A stretch of 64,000 nt of DNA from WHSO01 sp963732875 (GTDB lineage Bacteria; Pseudomonadota; Alphaproteobacteria; SMXQ01). Position numbers and translations under genes: made by a program. The notes under the pieces are model-generated. The model searched no databases and had not been told where the DNA came from. It saw only the letters and a list, made by a program, of their open reading frames with translations. The stretch's first letter is position 1. Each line of letters begins with the position of its first letter. Below, one piece after another: positions 1 to 16,157 of this stretch. The stretch lies in assembly GCA_963732875.1 (NCBI GenBank), contig CAVTBD010000003.1, positions 558,001 through 622,000 on the forward strand, given 5' to 3'.

Positions 1-781
1 GCTTGTAGTAGTAATCCCACTGCTGGAGGATGAACGGCGCCCAGCCGATCTCGCCCTCGACGATCACGGCCTTCAGCTTGGGATGGCGCTCGAACACGCC
101 CGACCACACCAGATCGTAGAGCGTGTTGACGATCTCGTTGGTCTTATGGTTGACCGAGCCGCGCACCTTCTCGATGCCGGTGCGCTTGAAGCGGAAATAG
201 TTGAACCCGGTCAGGATGTGGAAGTGGAGCGGCTGGCCGAGCTCGGCGGCGGCGGCCCACAGCTTTTCGTAATGGTCGGAGATCAGCGGCAGATCCTCGC
301 GCGGCACCTGCCAGACGAGACCGCCCAGCAGCCCCATGTCGGCGCAGCGATGCATCTCCTTGATCGCGTTGTCGATGTTGTAGACGCTGAGACAGGGGAT
401 CGCGAACAGGCGGTTGGGCGAATGCTTGCAGTAATCCGCGATCCAGTCGTTGTAGACCCGGAACGCGGCTTCCTGCACGTCCTGCTCCTGGGAAAAGAGC
501 GCCAGCGAGAACGTCGGATAGAGGACCTCGGCGGCGAGCCCGTCGAGCTCCATGTCCTTGATGCGGACCACCGGATCGGTGCCGCCCTTGGGACGGTTCT
601 CCAGCATCAGCTTGGGACGGTTGATCTTCTTGCGGATCGCCTCGGGCAACTCGTCGAACAGGTCGAGCGGCTCGTCGATGTGGCCGTCGGACGAGACGAT
701 GAACTGCGGGACCTTCTTCGCGGCTTCTTTCATCTCGTCGGTCGCGTAGCGCGCCGACATCTGTTCCATTGTCATGGTCAT
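1..781 (-). CDS. Amidohydrolase family protein (C-terminal part lies beyond the window)
   Basis: The minus strand reads open from an ATG at 781 to the window edge, giving about 260 residues without a stop. The N-terminal part has the DGHIDE motif (a D-x-H-x-x-E metal-site signature) and later HFHILTG and VIVEGEIGW, typical of the amidohydrolase_2 (ACMSD-like TIM-barrel) superfamily, in which metal-dependent hydrolases and decarboxylases act on ring compounds. A GAGGGAG ribosome-binding site lies about 9 nt before the ATG, which favours this start over the out-of-frame ATG at 786. The gene is divergent from the downstream hydantoinase gene. Substrate unknown; family membership is fairly secure. 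Confidence 0.85.
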   Translation of the reverse strand, partial: MTMTMEQMSARYATDEMKEAAKKVPQFIVSSDGHIDEPLDLFDELPEAIRKKINRPKLMLENRPKGGTDPVVRIKDMELDGLAAEVLYPTFSLALFSQEQDVQEAAFRVYNDWIADYCKHSPNRLFAIPCLSVYNIDNAIKEMHRCADMGLLGGLVWQVPREDLPLISDHYEKLWAAAAELGQPLHFHILTGFNYFRFKRTGIEKVRGSVNHKTNEIVNTLYDLVWSGVFERHPKLKAVIVEGEIGWAPFILQQWDYYYK

Positions 782-849
782 GGCATGTGCTCCCTCACAG
801 GCGTTCTTCGATATCCGCCCTTTGCGGGCGGGGTTCTCTTGGCGAACAC

Positions 850-901
850 TATAGGCACTTTTTTTACAGGGCGATACCGTCAGCCTCTATAACTTTTTTA
901 C
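850..901. repeat. Direct repeat TATA..ACTTTTTT(T)AC in the divergent promoter region
   Basis: Two similar T-rich motifs occur at 850-867 and 888-901, about 37 nt apart, in the 150-bp gap between the divergent amidohydrolase and hydantoinase genes. They are the only AT-rich sequence locally and could be promoter elements or a paired regulator site. No function is demonstrated. Confidence 0.4.
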
Positions 902-931
902 GTTGGCGGGTTGTGGCGTTAACCGGCACGG

Positions 932-4638
<3,707 letters not shown>

Positions 4639-4642
<4 letters not shown>

Positions 4643-7322
4643 CTGCCCCCGGGACTGTTCCCGATCGGCCGTGGCACGCCCTCGCGCTGGCCGAGGTGAC
4701 GGCCCGGCTTGCGACCGGTGCCGCCGGGCTCGCTTCCAATACGGCCGGGGAGCGCCTCGTCCGCTTTGGCCGCAACGAACTGCCACGCGCGAAGCCGCGT
4801 TCGCTCGTGGTCGTCTACCTGCGCCAGTTCACCAGCTCGCTGGTCTATCTGCTCGCGGTCGCGGCGGCGGTCTCGCTCGCGGTGGGCAAGGGTGCCGATG
4901 CGTTGTTCATCTTCGGGGTGCTGCAGGTCAACGCCATCATCGGCACGGTCCAGGAGTGGAAGGCCGAGCTGAGCGCGCGTGCCCTCGACCGCATGGTCAC
5001 CAGCACGGCGACCGTGATTCGTGACGGTCGCCATCGGCGCGTAGAGGCGGCGGAGCTGGTGCCCGGCGACGTCGTGGTGATCGAACCCGGTGCGCGCATC
5101 GGCGCCGACCTGCGCCTCACCGAAGCCGACGGCCTGCTGGTCGATGAATCCCTGCTCACCGGCGAATCGATGCCGGTGGACAAGGCCGCCGCCGAGAGCG
5201 TGCCTGAGGACGCCAGCCTCGGCGACCGCGTCAACATGCTCCACGCCGGCACCACGGTGCTGCGCGGAAACGGCCGCGGCGTGGTGGTCGCCACCGGCGC
5301 ACGGACGGAGATCGGCCGTATCGCCGAAAGCCTGACTCATGCGGGCGGCGAACCGCCGCTGCTGCGCCGTCTCCGGCGCTTCACCAACGTCATCACCGCC
5401 GTGTTCGCCGTCGTGATCGTGATTCTGGCGGGGATCGAATTCCTGCATGGCACGCCGCTTCTGGAGATCTTTCTCACCTCCGTCGCGCTCGCGGTGGCGG
5501 CGGTGCCGGAAGGCCTGCCGGTGGCGATCACCGTGGCGCTCGCCATCGCCACGGCGCGCATGGCGCGGCGCAACGTGGTGGTACGCCTGCTGCCGGCGGT
5601 GGAGGGTCTCGGCGCCTGCACCCTGATCGCTTCGGACAAGACCGGCACGCTCACCCTGAACGAGTTGACCGCGCGCCGTCTGTGGCTGCCGGACGGCGCC
5701 GAGGCCGAGGTCACGGGCACCGGGTACCGTCCCGAGGGGCAGGTGCTGGTCTCGGGCGCGCCGGCTGCGGGCGCGGTGCGCGCGGAGATCGAGGCGCTGG
5801 TAGCGGCCGCCCTCATGAGCAGCGAAGCGGAGCTCTACCATACCGCCGACGTGGTCACCCATTACGGCGACACGGTGGACGTCGCTTTCATCGCGCTGGG
5901 GCACAAGCTCGGCCTGCACCGTGCCGCGCTGGCAACGGGCGCGCCCCGTGTCGCTTTACTGCCGTTCGATGCCGAGCGCCGGCTCGCGGCCAGCTTCAAC
6001 CGCCTGGACAGCGTGCTCGTGGCGCATGTGAAAGGGGCCGCCGAGAAGGTCGTGCCGCTGTGCGCCGGCGTCGATACCGCGCGCGTGCGCACCGCCGAGG
6101 AGGCACTGGCCGCCGCGGGCTATCGCGTGCTGGCGGTGGCGCGCGGGCCGGTCGCGATATCCGGGGGCGCGTCCGATCCGGGCGCGGACGGCCTACGCGA
6201 CCTGACTTTCCTCGGCCTCGTCGGCTTCATCGATCCGGTCCGGCCCGAGGCGCCCGACGCCGTCCGGGACTGCAGGTCCGCCGGGATCGACGTCCGCATG
6301 GTGACCGGCGACCATCCCGTGACGGCGCGTGCGATCGCCCACGAACTCGGCATGCTTGCTCCGGGGAGGATGGCCCGGGCCTCGTCGTCACCGGAGCGGA
6401 GCTCGCGGCGCTGGGCGAAGACGAAACTGCGCTGACGGCCGCCTGCGCCCGGGCGCGCGTGTTCGCGCGGGTCGAGCCCCTGCAGAAGCTCGCCATCGTC
6501 GAGGCGCTGCAACGTATCGGACACTTCGTCGCCGTCACAGGCGATGGTGTCAATGACGCGCCCGCCCTCAAGGCGGCCAACATCGGCGTCGCCATGGGGC
6601 GCAGCGGTACCGACGTGGCGCGCGACGCGGCCGACCTCATCATCACCGACGACCGCTTCGCCTCGATCGTGGCCGGCGTGCGCGCCGGGCGGGTCGCCTA
6701 CGACAACGTGCGCAAGGTGGTCTATCTGCTGATCGCCACCGGGGCGGGCGAGATCGTCCTCTTTCTGCTCGCCATCGCGGCCGGCCTGCCGCTCCCGCTG
6801 TTCCCGGTCCAGCTTCTCTGGCTCAATCTCGTCACCAACGGCATCCAGGACGTGGCGCTGGCGTTCGAGCGGGGCGAGCCCGACGTGCTGCGCCGCCCGC
6901 CGCGGCCGCCCCGCCAGCGCATCCTCGACCGCGTCATGGTGACCCAGGTCGCGCTCTCGGGCGGCTTCATGGGCGTGGCCGCCTTCGCCTTCTTCGCGTT
7001 CGCGCTTGCCGCGGGGTGGGGCGAGGCGGAGACCCGCAATACGCTCCTCCTGCTGATGGTGCTGTTCGAGAACGTGCACGTGTTCAACGCACGTTCCGAG
7101 ACGCGCTCCGCCCTGCGCGTGCCGTTCTCCGCCAATCCGTTCGTGGTGCTGGGGGTAATCGGCGCGCTCGGCGTGCATGTCGCCGCCATGTACCTGCCGT
7201 TCACGCGGACCGTGCTCGCGGTCACGCCGCTTGGTTCCGACCGCTGGCTGGGTGTCATAGCGATCGCGCTCGGGCTGCTGGGCGTGATGGAAATCTACAA
7301 GGCACTGCGTCGGCGCGCGTGA
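4639..7322 (+). CDS. P-type cation-transporting ATPase (P2 type), interrupted by one frameshift
   Basis: The first frame (4639-6435) carries a Cation_ATPase_N-like N-terminus (about residues 10-60), membrane segments, the actuator motif LTGES near residue 172, the phosphorylation motif SDKTGTLT with Asp about 333, and MVTGDHP. The second frame continues with GDGVNDAPAL and the C-terminal membrane helices to 7322. The frames join at the G-run 6363-6366: adding one G restores an uninterrupted protein of about 895 residues, normal for P2A/PMA1-like Ca2+ or cation pumps. One missing base is therefore implied, either a sequencing error or a recent mutation. It overlaps the hydantoinase stop by ATGA. 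The transported ion cannot be named from sequence. Confidence 0.85.
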
Positions 7323-7332
7323 CGAAACATTT

Positions 7333-7566
7333 TCAACGCGCACGGGGCGCCGGTTCCTCGGGCGGCTTCTTGGCGTCGTCGGGGTCGGCGGCCGGATCGC
7401 GCTTCTTGCCGTCCAGCGTCGCGTCGGCCTTTTCATTGGCGCGCCGGTCGGCAAGCTTCTCCACGCCGCTGCGGCCGAAGCGCACGCGGTTGTCGCGCGC
7501 GGCGCGCTTCTCTGCCTCGCGCTGCTTTTCCTTGCGGAACTTGTTGAGATTGACGATTTCGCCCAT
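7333..7566 (-). CDS. DUF4169 family small protein
   Basis: A 77-residue Arg/Lys/Ala-rich protein beginning MGEIVNLNKFRKEKQR with a central NRVRFGRSG motif and an acidic/Pro-rich tail. This is the pattern of the alphaproteobacterial DUF4169 family, whose function is unknown. It lies 10 bp after the P-ATPase stop on the opposite strand and is divergent from the AsmA gene. Confidence 0.8.
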   Translation of the reverse strand: MGEIVNLNKFRKEKQREAEKRAARDNRVRFGRSGVEKLADRRANEKADATLDGKKRDPAADPDDAKKPPEEPAPRAR

Positions 7567-7656
7567 GACCGACTGCCCGCGGGCCCGCTTGCGGGGGCGT
7601 GGCGCCTGCCGCGCCCGTGGCGGTAACCGGCCCTACCATGATGCCGCCACATTTCG

Positions 7657-7668
7657 TAATCTAGATTA
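7657..7668. promoter_or_regulatory. 12-bp perfect palindrome TAATCTAGATTA between divergent genes
   Basis: A perfect palindrome in an AT-rich patch, in the 220-bp gap between the DUF4169 and AsmA-like starts. It could be a dimeric regulator site or part of a promoter. Position and symmetry are the only evidence. Confidence 0.35.
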
Positions 7669-7786
7669 GGCAATTATCCCGGCCCGCCGCAAGCCCCCGG
7701 AACCGTCGACGGCATTGCGGCCCGCGTCGCCCTCGGGCGGCAGGATCGGCGGTCGTGAACAATCAAGAGTTCATAGGTTCGGTTTC

Positions 7787-10700
7787 GTGAAGAAATTCCT
7801 CATCGGCGTATTCGCCATTGCCGCCCTCGCCGTCGTTGTCGCCCTGGTCGCGCCCAGCTTTATCGACTGGAACGCCTACCGCGGCGAGATCGCCACCGAG
7901 GTCCGCAAGGCTACCGGCCGCAAGCTCACCATCGATGGGCCCATCGACGTGGCGCTCCTGCCGGCACCCAAGCTGTCGGTGGCCAAGGTACGGCTCGCCA
8001 ACCTCGACGGCGCCGCGACGCCCGACATGGTCAAGCTCGATGCCCTCGACGTGCGGGTCGCGTTCTGGCCGCTGCTGTCCGGCAAGATCGTGGTCAACTC
8101 GGTCGTGCTGCGCGGCGCCGACATTGAGCTCGAGGCGCTCGCCGACGGCCGGGTCAACTGGGAGCTCGCGCCCGAACGCAAGGCGGGCGCGCCGGTACCG
8201 GGTACCACCGGTACCGGCGGCACCGCCGCCGGGAGCGGGGCCGCCGATGCGATACGCCTCGACCGGGTGCTGATCGAGAATGGCCGCGTCACCTGGCGCG
8301 ATTCGCGCAAGGGCACGGTCGAGCATATCGAGAAGATCGACGCGCGTCTCGCCGCCGATACGCTTTCGGGACCGTTCGATCTCAAGGCCCAAGCGACCGT
8401 GCGGGGCATTCCACTCGCCATCGATGCCCATGCCGGCCGCTACGAGCCGGGACGGCCGATGCCGGTCTCGGCCGACATCTCCCTGGTGAACGCTCATGCC
8501 CACGCCAAGCTCGACGGCACCGTCGCCACCGGCGATACGCCGGGCGGCAGCTTCAAGGTCGAGGCCTCAGGCGACGATCTCGGCGCCGCGGTGGCGGCGC
8601 TTTCGGGCGGAGCCAGCGTCCCGGCGATCCTCGCCCACAAATTCACCCTGACCGCCGCCGTGTCGGGCGACGCCAAGTCGGTCGCGGTGAACGACATCAC
8701 GCTCGCGCTCAACAGCACCCGCGCGACCGGGGCGGTCAACGCTACCCTCGGCACGGTGCCGTCCGTGGACGCGACCTTCGGCATCAATACCCTCGACCTC
8801 GAACTCGTGGCTGGCGGCCGCCGCCAAGGCCCCGGCGGCGTCCAAGCTCGCGTCCCCGCCGACGCCTGCCCCGGGCGACGGCAAGGGCGCCGCGCCCGGT
8901 CCCGTGCCCGCCGCTGCCGGCTTCGCGTTGCCCGACGGGATCAAGCTTTCGGTCGACGCCCGCATCGGCGGCATCACCTACCGCAAGGGCGCGGTGCAGG
9001 ACGTCAACCTGCAGGGCCGCCTCGACCGCGGCGTGTTCAGCCTGACGCGGGCCACCGCGCGGCTGCCCGGAAGCTCCGATTTCTCGCTGACCGGGCGCGT
9101 GACCGCGGCAAAGAGCGCGCCGCGCTTCGACGGGCGCGTCGATCTCACCGCGGCCGACGTGCGCGCGCTCGCCGACTGGTTCAAGGTCGACCTCTCCTCC
9201 GTGGCGCCCGACCGGCTGCATCGGGCGAGCTTCCGGGCGGGAGTCGGCATCTCCGGCGACCGCCTGGAGCTGAGCGACATGGACCTGCGGTTCGACGCGA
9301 CGCGGATCGGCGGCGGCATCGTGGTCGCGCTGCGCGCGCGGCCCGGCATCGGCGCCAATATCATGGTCGACCAACTCAACCTCGACGGCTACATGGCGGG
9401 TGGGGGCGGCAAAAAGCCCGGCACCGCCGCGGGGGCCGCAGCGGCGGGTGCGATCGCCAAGCCGTCTTCGGCGGGTGGGGATTCAGGCGGTGGGCTCGCC
9501 GCGCTTGGCGGCTTCGACGCCAATATCCGCGCAAGCGCGAAATCCCTCACGATCCACGGCGTGGCGCTCGACGGCATCAGCCTCAATTCGTCGCTGATCG
9601 ACGGCGATCTCGCCATCCGGACGCTCAAGGTCGCCAATCTCTCGGGCGGCACCGTGAGCCTGTCGGGCAAGGTCGCGCACATCAACAAGACGCCGGTGCC
9701 AGATCTGCGCTTCTCGCTCGCGACCAAACGGCCCGAGCGCCTGTTCGCGCTTGCCGGGATCGAGTCGCCGGTCGCGCCCGCCAAGCTGGCGCCGCTTTCC
9801 CTCGACGGTGCGTTCAAGTCGGGCGCCAGGGAAACCAGGGTCGACGCCAAGCTCGCCGCGGGTGCGCTCCGCCTTGCCGTCGACGGCACGCTTGCCGACC
9901 TCACCACCGCGCCGCGACTTGCCCTCGACCTCAAGGCGAACCATCCCAGCTTCGTCGAGTTCATGCGCCTGTTCGATCCGCGCTTCACGCCGCGCAAGCC
10001 GCCGTCGGGGCCGTTCGCCCTGAGCGCCCATGCCGCGGGCGCCGGGCTCGATCTCAAGCTCACGGACGTCAAGGGCCAGTTCGGCCAGGCCAAGGTCACG
10101 GGGACGGCCTCGGTCGCGCTCGCCGCGACCCATCCCAAGATCACCGCCGACTTCCAGGCGGGCGACCTCGTCGCCGAGAATTTCGTGCCCGAAGTCGGCG
10201 GCGGCGAATCCTCTGCCCCTGCGCGCAAGCGCGCGGGGATTCCGGGTCCGTCGGCGGGCGGCGCCGGCTCGGGCGCGCCCTGGACCGACGAACCGCTCGA
10301 GCTCGACCTGCTGCGGGCGTTCGACGCCGATATCAAGGTTTCCGCCAAGTCGCTGCTGTGGCGGGCGTGGAAGGTGTCGTCGCCGCGCATCGACATGACG
10401 CTCGAGAACGGCCGCTTCGACCTCAAGCGGCTTTCCGGCAACACCGTCGGCGGCACGTTCCAGATGACCGGCTCGCTCGCCGCCCCGCCCAAGCCGGGCG
10501 GCCCGGCCGATCTCAAGGGCAACCTCGATATCACCCGCGCCGACCTGAACCAGGCGATGTTCAATCTCGCCGCGCTCGATCTCGCGCGCGGCAAGGTGAC
10601 AATGCACATGAATCTGACCGGCCGGGGCGCCTCGACCCGCGCGCTCGCGTCTTCGCTCAACGGTGCCGGCAGCCTCGAGGCCGTGGACGGGTCGATCACC

Positions 10701-11180
10701 GGCTTCGACCTCGGGCGGGTCAACGATCAGCTCAAGCACCTGAACGAGCCGACCTCGTTCCTGACCCTGCTGCAGACCGCCATGTCGGGGGGCGAGACGA
10801 AATTCTCGAAGTTCTCGGGGACGTTCAAGATCGACAAGGGCGTGGTGCGGTCGACCGATATCGCGCTCAAGGCGGACGGCGGCGACGGCACGGCGACGCT
10901 GACCGCCGATCTGCCCAAATGGATCATCGATGCCGATGCGGTGTTCCATCTGTCGGGCCAGAAGGACGCACCGCCGTTCCGCATGAAGCTGACCGGCCCG
11001 CTCGACCAGCCGCGGCGCATCTTCAACCTCAACGAGCTTCAGTCGTGGCTCGTCAGCCGCGGCGTCGGCGGCCTGATGCAGCAGTTCCTGAAGAAGAAGG
11101 ACAAGTCGGGAAGCGGCGGCACCAAGCCCGAGCAGTTCATTCAGGGGATCTTCGACATCCTTAATCAGAAGAAGAAGTAG
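7787..11180 (+). CDS. AsmA family envelope protein, interrupted by one frameshift
   Basis: A large AsmA-like protein of about 1130 residues after frame repair. It starts VKKFLIGVFAIAAL at GTG 7787 (one N-terminal membrane anchor) followed by FIDWNAYRGEI and the DGPIDVALLPAPKL AsmA signature, long beta-rich repeats, and a C-terminal AsmA_2-like region ending in FDILNQKKK. The first frame runs to about 8806 (LDLEL) and the second resumes (LAAAAKAPAA) from about 8811; removing one G around 8806-8810 (CTC-G-TGG) joins them. AsmA-family proteins act in the periplasm or inner membrane in lipid transport and outer-membrane homeostasis. ATG 7715 upstream is possible but adds a non-membrane leader. 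Its 3' end overlaps the convergent RHH gene by 20 bp. Confidence 0.85.
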
Positions 11181-11423
11181 GTGCGCCGCCTTGCGCCGCC
11201 GCCTTCAGCGTACCGAGCACGTAGAGCCGGAGCGCGCTCGAGAGGTTCGGTGCCTCGGACGTGCCGGGATCGCCCGCCCCGCGCCCCTGGTCGACCGCGG
11301 CGATGAGCGCGGCGACGCTGCGCTTCTCGTCGTGGGCGATACGCTTGAGCTCGGCCCAGAACGCATCCTCGATCGAAATCGAGGTGCGGTGGCCATTGAT
11401 GCTGACCGAGTGGCGTCGGATGC

Positions 11424-11427
<4 letters not shown>
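11161..11427 (-). CDS. Ribbon-helix-helix DNA-binding protein (RHH_4 type)
   Basis: An 88-residue protein beginning MSIRRHSVSINGHRTSISIE, followed by DAFWAELKRIA: the beta-strand plus helix pattern of the alphaproteobacterial RHH_4 family of small dimeric DNA-binding proteins. It starts within the fumC stop (ATGA overlap) and is therefore co-transcribed with class II fumarase, with possible autoregulation or regulation of the fumarase region. Regulatory target unknown. Confidence 0.8.
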
Positions 11428-12871
<1,444 letters not shown>

Positions 12872-12875
<4 letters not shown>

Positions 12876-13234
12876 ACTCTCCGCTTTCGTCTCTCGGACG
12901 CGCTGCGCTTCGCGCGCCGCGCCGCCGCCAGCGCCGTCTCTGCCCAGGGCAGGAAGGCACCGATCCCGGCCCAGGCGTCCTCGGGCAGGCGCCAGAAGGA
13001 CAGGGCCACGTCGCGCCCCCGGCGGCGGTAGGTAAAAGGGCAGGAGCCTGCCGCGCGGAACCGGTCCGCGCCGGCGGCGTCCGCCTTCAAGTAAAGCGCA
13101 CCTCGGGCCACGATGGCAAACATCGCGCCGTTGAGGTAGAGACCATGGCCCGAAAACATGCGCCGCGCGGTCATGGGCCCGAGCGGCAGCGTCAGCGTCG
13201 TGACACGCGCGATCAGGGCTTCGTCCGGTGTCAT
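12872..13234 (-). CDS. TfoX/Sxy N-terminal domain protein
   Basis: A 120-residue protein with the TfoX_N pattern: LPLGPMTARRMFSGHGLYL, MFAIVARGALYLKAD, then SFWRLPEDAW and an Arg-rich tail. It lacks the C-terminal TfoX domain. Stand-alone TfoX_N proteins are common in alphaproteobacteria and have no firm role. It overlaps both neighbours by 4 nt, which implies one operon with the hydrolase and fumC. Confidence 0.85.
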
Positions 13235-13854
13235 TTCCGTAGCGATACCAGGAACTTGACCGTCTCGGCGATGGCCTCGGCGAGGTTATCCGCCTCGGAG
13301 CGGCCGGACGCTTTGCGCGGCTTGAAGGAATGCTCGCCGTCCATAAGGAAATGCACTTTTACCTTACGCGACAGTTGGTAGCCTGTGACCTCTTCCTGTG
13401 TACCGAACGGATCGCGCGTGCCCTGCAGGATCAGGGTCGGTGTGCGGATCGTCTTGAGATGATCGGCGCGCACGGCGTCGGGCTTGCCCGGGGCGTGGAA
13501 CGGATAACCGAGGCAGACGAGTCCCCGCACCGCGAGCGGATCCGCCATCTCGGACGCGATGCGCCCGCCCATGGACTTGCCGCCGATGACGAGGGAGCCC
13601 GTACCGAGCACATCCGCGACCTCCTGCCAGGTCGCGCGCAGCACCGGCGCGCGATCGGGCGGGCGCTTCTTTCCGGTGCGCCGCCGCGCCGCCATGTAGG
13701 GAAATTCGAAGCGCGCCACCCGGAAGCCCGCGTCGGCGATGCCTTGTGCCACAGTCTCCATGAACGGGTGGTCCATGGGCGCGCCGGCGCCGTGGGCAAG
13801 CGCGAGGGTGAGCGGCGCGCGCTTCGGCCCGTCGAACAGGAACGATACGGCCAC
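13231..13854 (-). CDS. Alpha/beta hydrolase of the KANL3/Tex30 type
   Basis: A 207-residue alpha/beta hydrolase starting at GTG 13854. Visible features are LALAHGAGAPMDHPF (oxyanion region), the nucleophile elbow GGKSMGGR, the acid in QGTRDPFG and the catalytic His in DGEHSFKP. This matches the short KANL3/Tex30-like hydrolases (dienelactone-hydrolase fold). Substrate unknown. Only 7 bp separate it from the class I fumarase stop, so it is likely in the same transcript. Confidence 0.85.
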   Translation of the reverse strand: MAVSFLFDGPKRAPLTLALAHGAGAPMDHPFMETVAQGIADAGFRVARFEFPYMAARRRTGKKRPPDRAPVLRATWQEVADVLGTGSLVIGGKSMGGRIASEMADPLAVRGLVCLGYPFHAPGKPDAVRADHLKTIRTPTLILQGTRDPFGTQEEVTGYQLSRKVKVHFLMDGEHSFKPRKASGRSEADNLAEAIAETVKFLVSLRK

Positions 13855-13861
13855 CGGGGCC

Positions 13862-15480
<1,619 letters not shown>

Positions 15481-15607
15481 GATCTCCGTTTCCGGCAGCC
15501 AGAATAGGGGGCGGGAGTTCAGGGCTTGGAAAGTACCCGGCCCCGGACCGGGTGGTCAATGGCGGCACGCCGTGCCCGACGGCCGCGGGAAGTGCAAAAG
15601 CCCGAAA

Positions 15608-16045
15608 CTAGGGATCGAATCGGCCGTCTTCAAAATGCGCCAGTAACTGGCGCAGGAGGGGTGACAAGCGCTCCAATTCATCGCGATGCGCGCGCGACAG
15701 ATCGGCGAGAATTCTCTCCGCTCCGGGTGTCAGGCGGACGAACACCTGACGGCGGTCAGCACGATTCGGCGCGCGGCGTATCAGTGCCTTCGACTCCAAC
15801 CGGTCCAGCAGCCCGACGGTGCTGTGATGGCGGACGCCGAGCCGTTCCGCCAGTTCGCCCGCAGTGATGTGGTTCCGGCCGGGCCAGCCCTTGATCGCCA
15901 GCAGGGCCTGATGCTGCTGGGGCGTCAGTCCGGCCGCCACCGCGGCCTCCTCGCTGAAAGCCAGAAAGCGTCGCAGAAGGTAGCGGAATTCCGCCAGCCG
16001 TTCGTAGTCCGCCTTCGTCAGTTCGCGCGTTCCTGCGCCTGTCAC
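15608..16045 (-). CDS. MarR family transcriptional regulator
   Basis: A 145-residue winged-helix regulator: LTPQQHQALLAIKG, then GELAERLGVRHHSTVGLLDRL (recognition helix) and RAPNRADRRQVFVRLT (wing). GTG 16045 was chosen as the start because a GGGGGAG Shine-Dalgarno sequence precedes it and upstream sequence is not family-like. It is divergent from the ClC channel gene, with a 17-bp palindrome between them, so autoregulation and control of the channel are plausible. MarR proteins usually respond to small aromatic or oxidative ligands; the ligand here is unknown. Confidence 0.9.
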   Translation of the reverse strand: MTGAGTRELTKADYERLAEFRYLLRRFLAFSEEAAVAAGLTPQQHQALLAIKGWPGRNHITAGELAERLGVRHHSTVGLLDRLESKALIRRAPNRADRRQVFVRLTPGAERILADLSRAHRDELERLSPLLRQLLAHFEDGRFDP

Positions 16046-16098
16046 TGTCGTTGCTCCCCCAATTGCGTCTTTCGCCCAGTGGGCGCGCGGCTTGAAAA

Positions 16099-16115
16099 AT
16101 ATCGTAACACGATAT
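16099..16115. promoter_or_regulatory. Candidate MarR operator, ATATCGT-aac-ACGATAT
   Basis: A perfect 7+7 bp inverted repeat with a 3-nt spacer in the 112-bp gap between the divergent marR and ClC genes. Its length and symmetry fit MarR operators (16-20 bp palindromes over or near the promoters). It is the only strong dyad in the gap. Confidence 0.6.
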
Positions 16116-16157
16116 AATTTGCGGCCGCCCAGTCCATGACCCACGGCCAAGGTATCG

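Noticed and set aside
5682..6360. A separate gene in the second frame of the P-ATPase region
   Set aside because: Upstream of the G-run the second frame is Arg/Gly-rich noise; only after about 6363 does it carry P-ATPase sequence. One frameshifted gene explains both frames.
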